A stretch of 64,000 bases of DNA from Incurvaria masculella (taxonomy: Eukaryota > Arthropoda > Insecta > Lepidoptera > Incurvariidae): the NCBI GenBank assembly GCA_946894095.1, contig OX335642.1, positions 25,803,021 through 25,867,020 of the forward strand, in the 5' to 3' direction. Under the pieces are notes generated by a model. It made no database searches. It was not told the DNA's origin and was given only the letters and a program-made list of their open reading frames with translations. Positions within the stretch are counted from its first letter, which is position 1. Every line of letters begins with the position of its first letter. Both the position numbers and the translations under genes were made by a program. Of the stretch, positions 62,719-64,000 are shown piece by piece.

Positions 62719-63215
62719 GCGATGGGTCGGTCGTTGAACGGGTACGGGTGAACGGGTGAACCCGGAAATTGAACGGGTCATTTCAAACCGTTCGGCAAAT
62801 CTTTGGCGTGGTCTATGCGACCCGGGGGCTATTCTTGAAATAAAAATTCACCGATGAGTCACCAGTGAGTTAAAGGTGACTCACTGTTGAGTCACCTAAG
62901 GCTAGCTTTGAAATAAAAAATCACCGGTGAGTCACCAGTGAGTTAGGGTGACTCGCTGGTGAGTCATAATACTTTCATACGCGACCTGCAGTAAGACCAC
63001 AGAATACAACTAATTTGTTCAAAAAGTTCGGAGATTCTCATTCTACGAATTTGTTTTAGGACCATAGAAAATAGGTACGACCCGTCTCTTTTGACCCGGT
63101 AGAATTTACGGGTCGCGAAGACACTGATCTTTGCGAACAAGGGTGCCGTTCGGTCGTTCAGTACTGATAGACGACCCGGGTCATCTGGACCCGTTCGTTC
63201 GCGAACGACCATCGC
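62719..63215. mobile_element. hAT-like MITE with GCGATGG termini
   Basis: The left end gcgatgggtcggtcgttgaa and the inverse of the right end gcgatggtcgttcgcgaacg, both followed by acgggt, form imperfect inverted termini. The interior has GTGAGTCACC-type short repeats (62850-62970: caccggtgagtcaccagtg). It abuts the end of the palindrome. The superfamily is inferred from terminal similarity to hAT-type lepidopteran repeats. No clear 8-bp target duplication was found. Confidence 0.5.
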
Positions 63216-63255
63216 TAGTATTTTCCTCAAGCGTTTCTTGCAAGCAGAAATTGCG

Positions 63256-63287
63256 TGACGTCATAACTACCGCACGCGGGAATTACT
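63256..63287 (+). promoter_or_regulatory. putative serpin promoter motifs
   Basis: A perfect TGACGTCA (CRE-type) at 63256-63263 and GGGAATTACT (kappaB-like, imperfect) at 63278-63287 lie 60-92 bp upstream of the serpin ATG. Single short motifs can occur by chance. Confidence 0.25.
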
Positions 63288-63347
63288 GATTAACCGATAC
63301 ATTTCTCATTAGAGCATAACTGCAATTAGTCCAGCAAATCCTTCGCC

Positions 63348-64000
63348 ATGTGGTGTGCGTGTATAGTGACTGTTTTGTGCTTAGCAATTAGCAACGGACA
63401 AGCTCCACGGGCCCCGACGCCCGCATCGACACGAAATGTAACGCTGAACGAACGAATCGAGACGTTCTCCATACAACTTTTGTACCACACTTCGCAGGCG
63501 ACGAAATCCAATCTCGTCGTGTCCCCGGTGACGGTGTGGACGTCCATGGCTATACTGATGGAGGGAGCTACAGGGAACACATCGAAGGAGCTCCGAGGAG
63601 CGCTAAGGGTCGGCAAACACATTGAACGAGTCAGGGCTAACTTCCTCAACATTTCACAGTTTTTGATTGTCAATACGAGCACAGTTATGCTCGAGAACGT
63701 GAATACACTGTTCACTGACGTGACCGTTCCCATAGAGAGCAGCTTTTCAAACATTCTGAGTCGGTATTATCACACCCGAGCGGTGGCGACTAATTTTAAG
63801 GAAGCAACTAAAACGGCAGGATTAATCAACATGTATGTATCAAGAGCGACTCATGGTAGAATACCCTCGCTTGTTAACCCGGGTGATCTCTCCGAGGCAC
63901 TAATGATCTTAACCAATGCCGTTTACTTCAAGGGCCAGTGGACGACCCCATTCAATTCATCGATGACGGTGAAGGCGCCATTTTTCGACTCAACGAACAA
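63348..64000 (+). CDS. secreted serpin, 5' part (runs off the window)
   Basis: Serine protease inhibitor family. In insects, secreted serpins control hemolymph protease cascades (clotting, prophenoloxidase, Toll). The ATG at 63348 opens a signal peptide (MWCACIVTVLCLAISNGQAP). Then come serpin landmarks: NLVVSPVTVWTSMAILMEGA (hB/hC region), TLFTDVTVPIESSF, INMYVSRATHGRIPSLVNPG (helix F/strand region), ALMILTNAVYFKGQWTTPF (the strand 3A/4C signature, near residue 190), and APFFDS. There are no stops or splice sites in the 217 codons seen. The reactive-centre loop lies beyond the window, so the target protease cannot be guessed. The sequence around the 'breach' looks intact. Confidence 0.92.
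   Translation, partial: MWCACIVTVLCLAISNGQAPRAPTPASTRNVTLNERIETFSIQLLYHTSQATKSNLVVSPVTVWTSMAILMEGATGNTSKELRGALRVGKHIERVRANFLNISQFLIVNTSTVMLENVNTLFTDVTVPIESSFSNILSRYYHTRAVATNFKEATKTAGLINMYVSRATHGRIPSLVNPGDLSEALMILTNAVYFKGQWTTPFNSSMTVKAPFFDSTN

Overview
This window is eukaryotic, AT-rich nuclear DNA, almost certainly from a lepidopteran (moth or butterfly). The evidence is a spliced multi-exon gene with canonical GT-AG introns, a serpin start, chimeric 5S-rRNA/tRNA-derived SINEs of the kind described from noctuid moths, many copies of a 'ggccaagtgcgagtcgg' interspersed repeat carrying an internal GGAC microsatellite, several MITE families, and nested LINE and LTR retrotransposons. There are no bacterial operons, ribosome binding sites or CRISPR arrays.

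Layout. Positions 1-27300 hold no convincing host coding exon. They hold interspersed repeats (TTAA-flanked MITEs, SINEs, foldback elements), a 51-bp minisatellite with a three-unit higher-order pattern (8150-8800), two degenerate GATTACC-rich repeats, and a GC-rich block with heat-shock-like elements and a TATA box (16430-16760).

Positions 27313-49510 hold one host gene on the + strand that I can splice from end to end. It encodes a predicted 648-residue protein with a signal peptide, Reeler domain, DOMON domain, cytochrome b561 core and C-terminal membrane segment, which is the ferric-chelate reductase 1 / SDR2 (FRRS1) architecture. Exon 9, which carries heme-ligand histidines, is followed by five more tandem copies of itself (185-bp unit) that lack a splice acceptor. 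The last intron (36318-49264) has grown to about 12.9 kb through a CR1-like LINE tail containing a nested AT-rich element, a truncated jockey LINE, and a young antisense Ty3/Gypsy element (39355-49213; near-identical 180-bp LTRs, ACAT target duplication). The Gypsy element was itself later split by a structurally intact jockey-like LINE (about 42117-46650).

Positions 49515-63215 are repeat-rich again: a 56-59 bp tandem repeat, a 90-bp tandem array with a TTAA MITE inserted in it, a long-TIR element, a decayed second Gypsy-like element (55822-58934), a piggyBac transposase C-terminal remnant on the minus strand, a 2.1-kb palindrome (60606-62718) next to a THAP-like start, and a hAT-like MITE. 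From 63348 to the window end a secreted serpin begins on the + strand and runs off the edge.

How the parts relate. The two host genes, a membrane ferrireductase candidate and a secreted serpin, have no evident functional link. Most of the remaining DNA is transposon-derived. The most unusual structures are the hexaplicated b561 exon, the Gypsy pol frame that reads through its polypurine tract into the LTR, and the giant palindrome.
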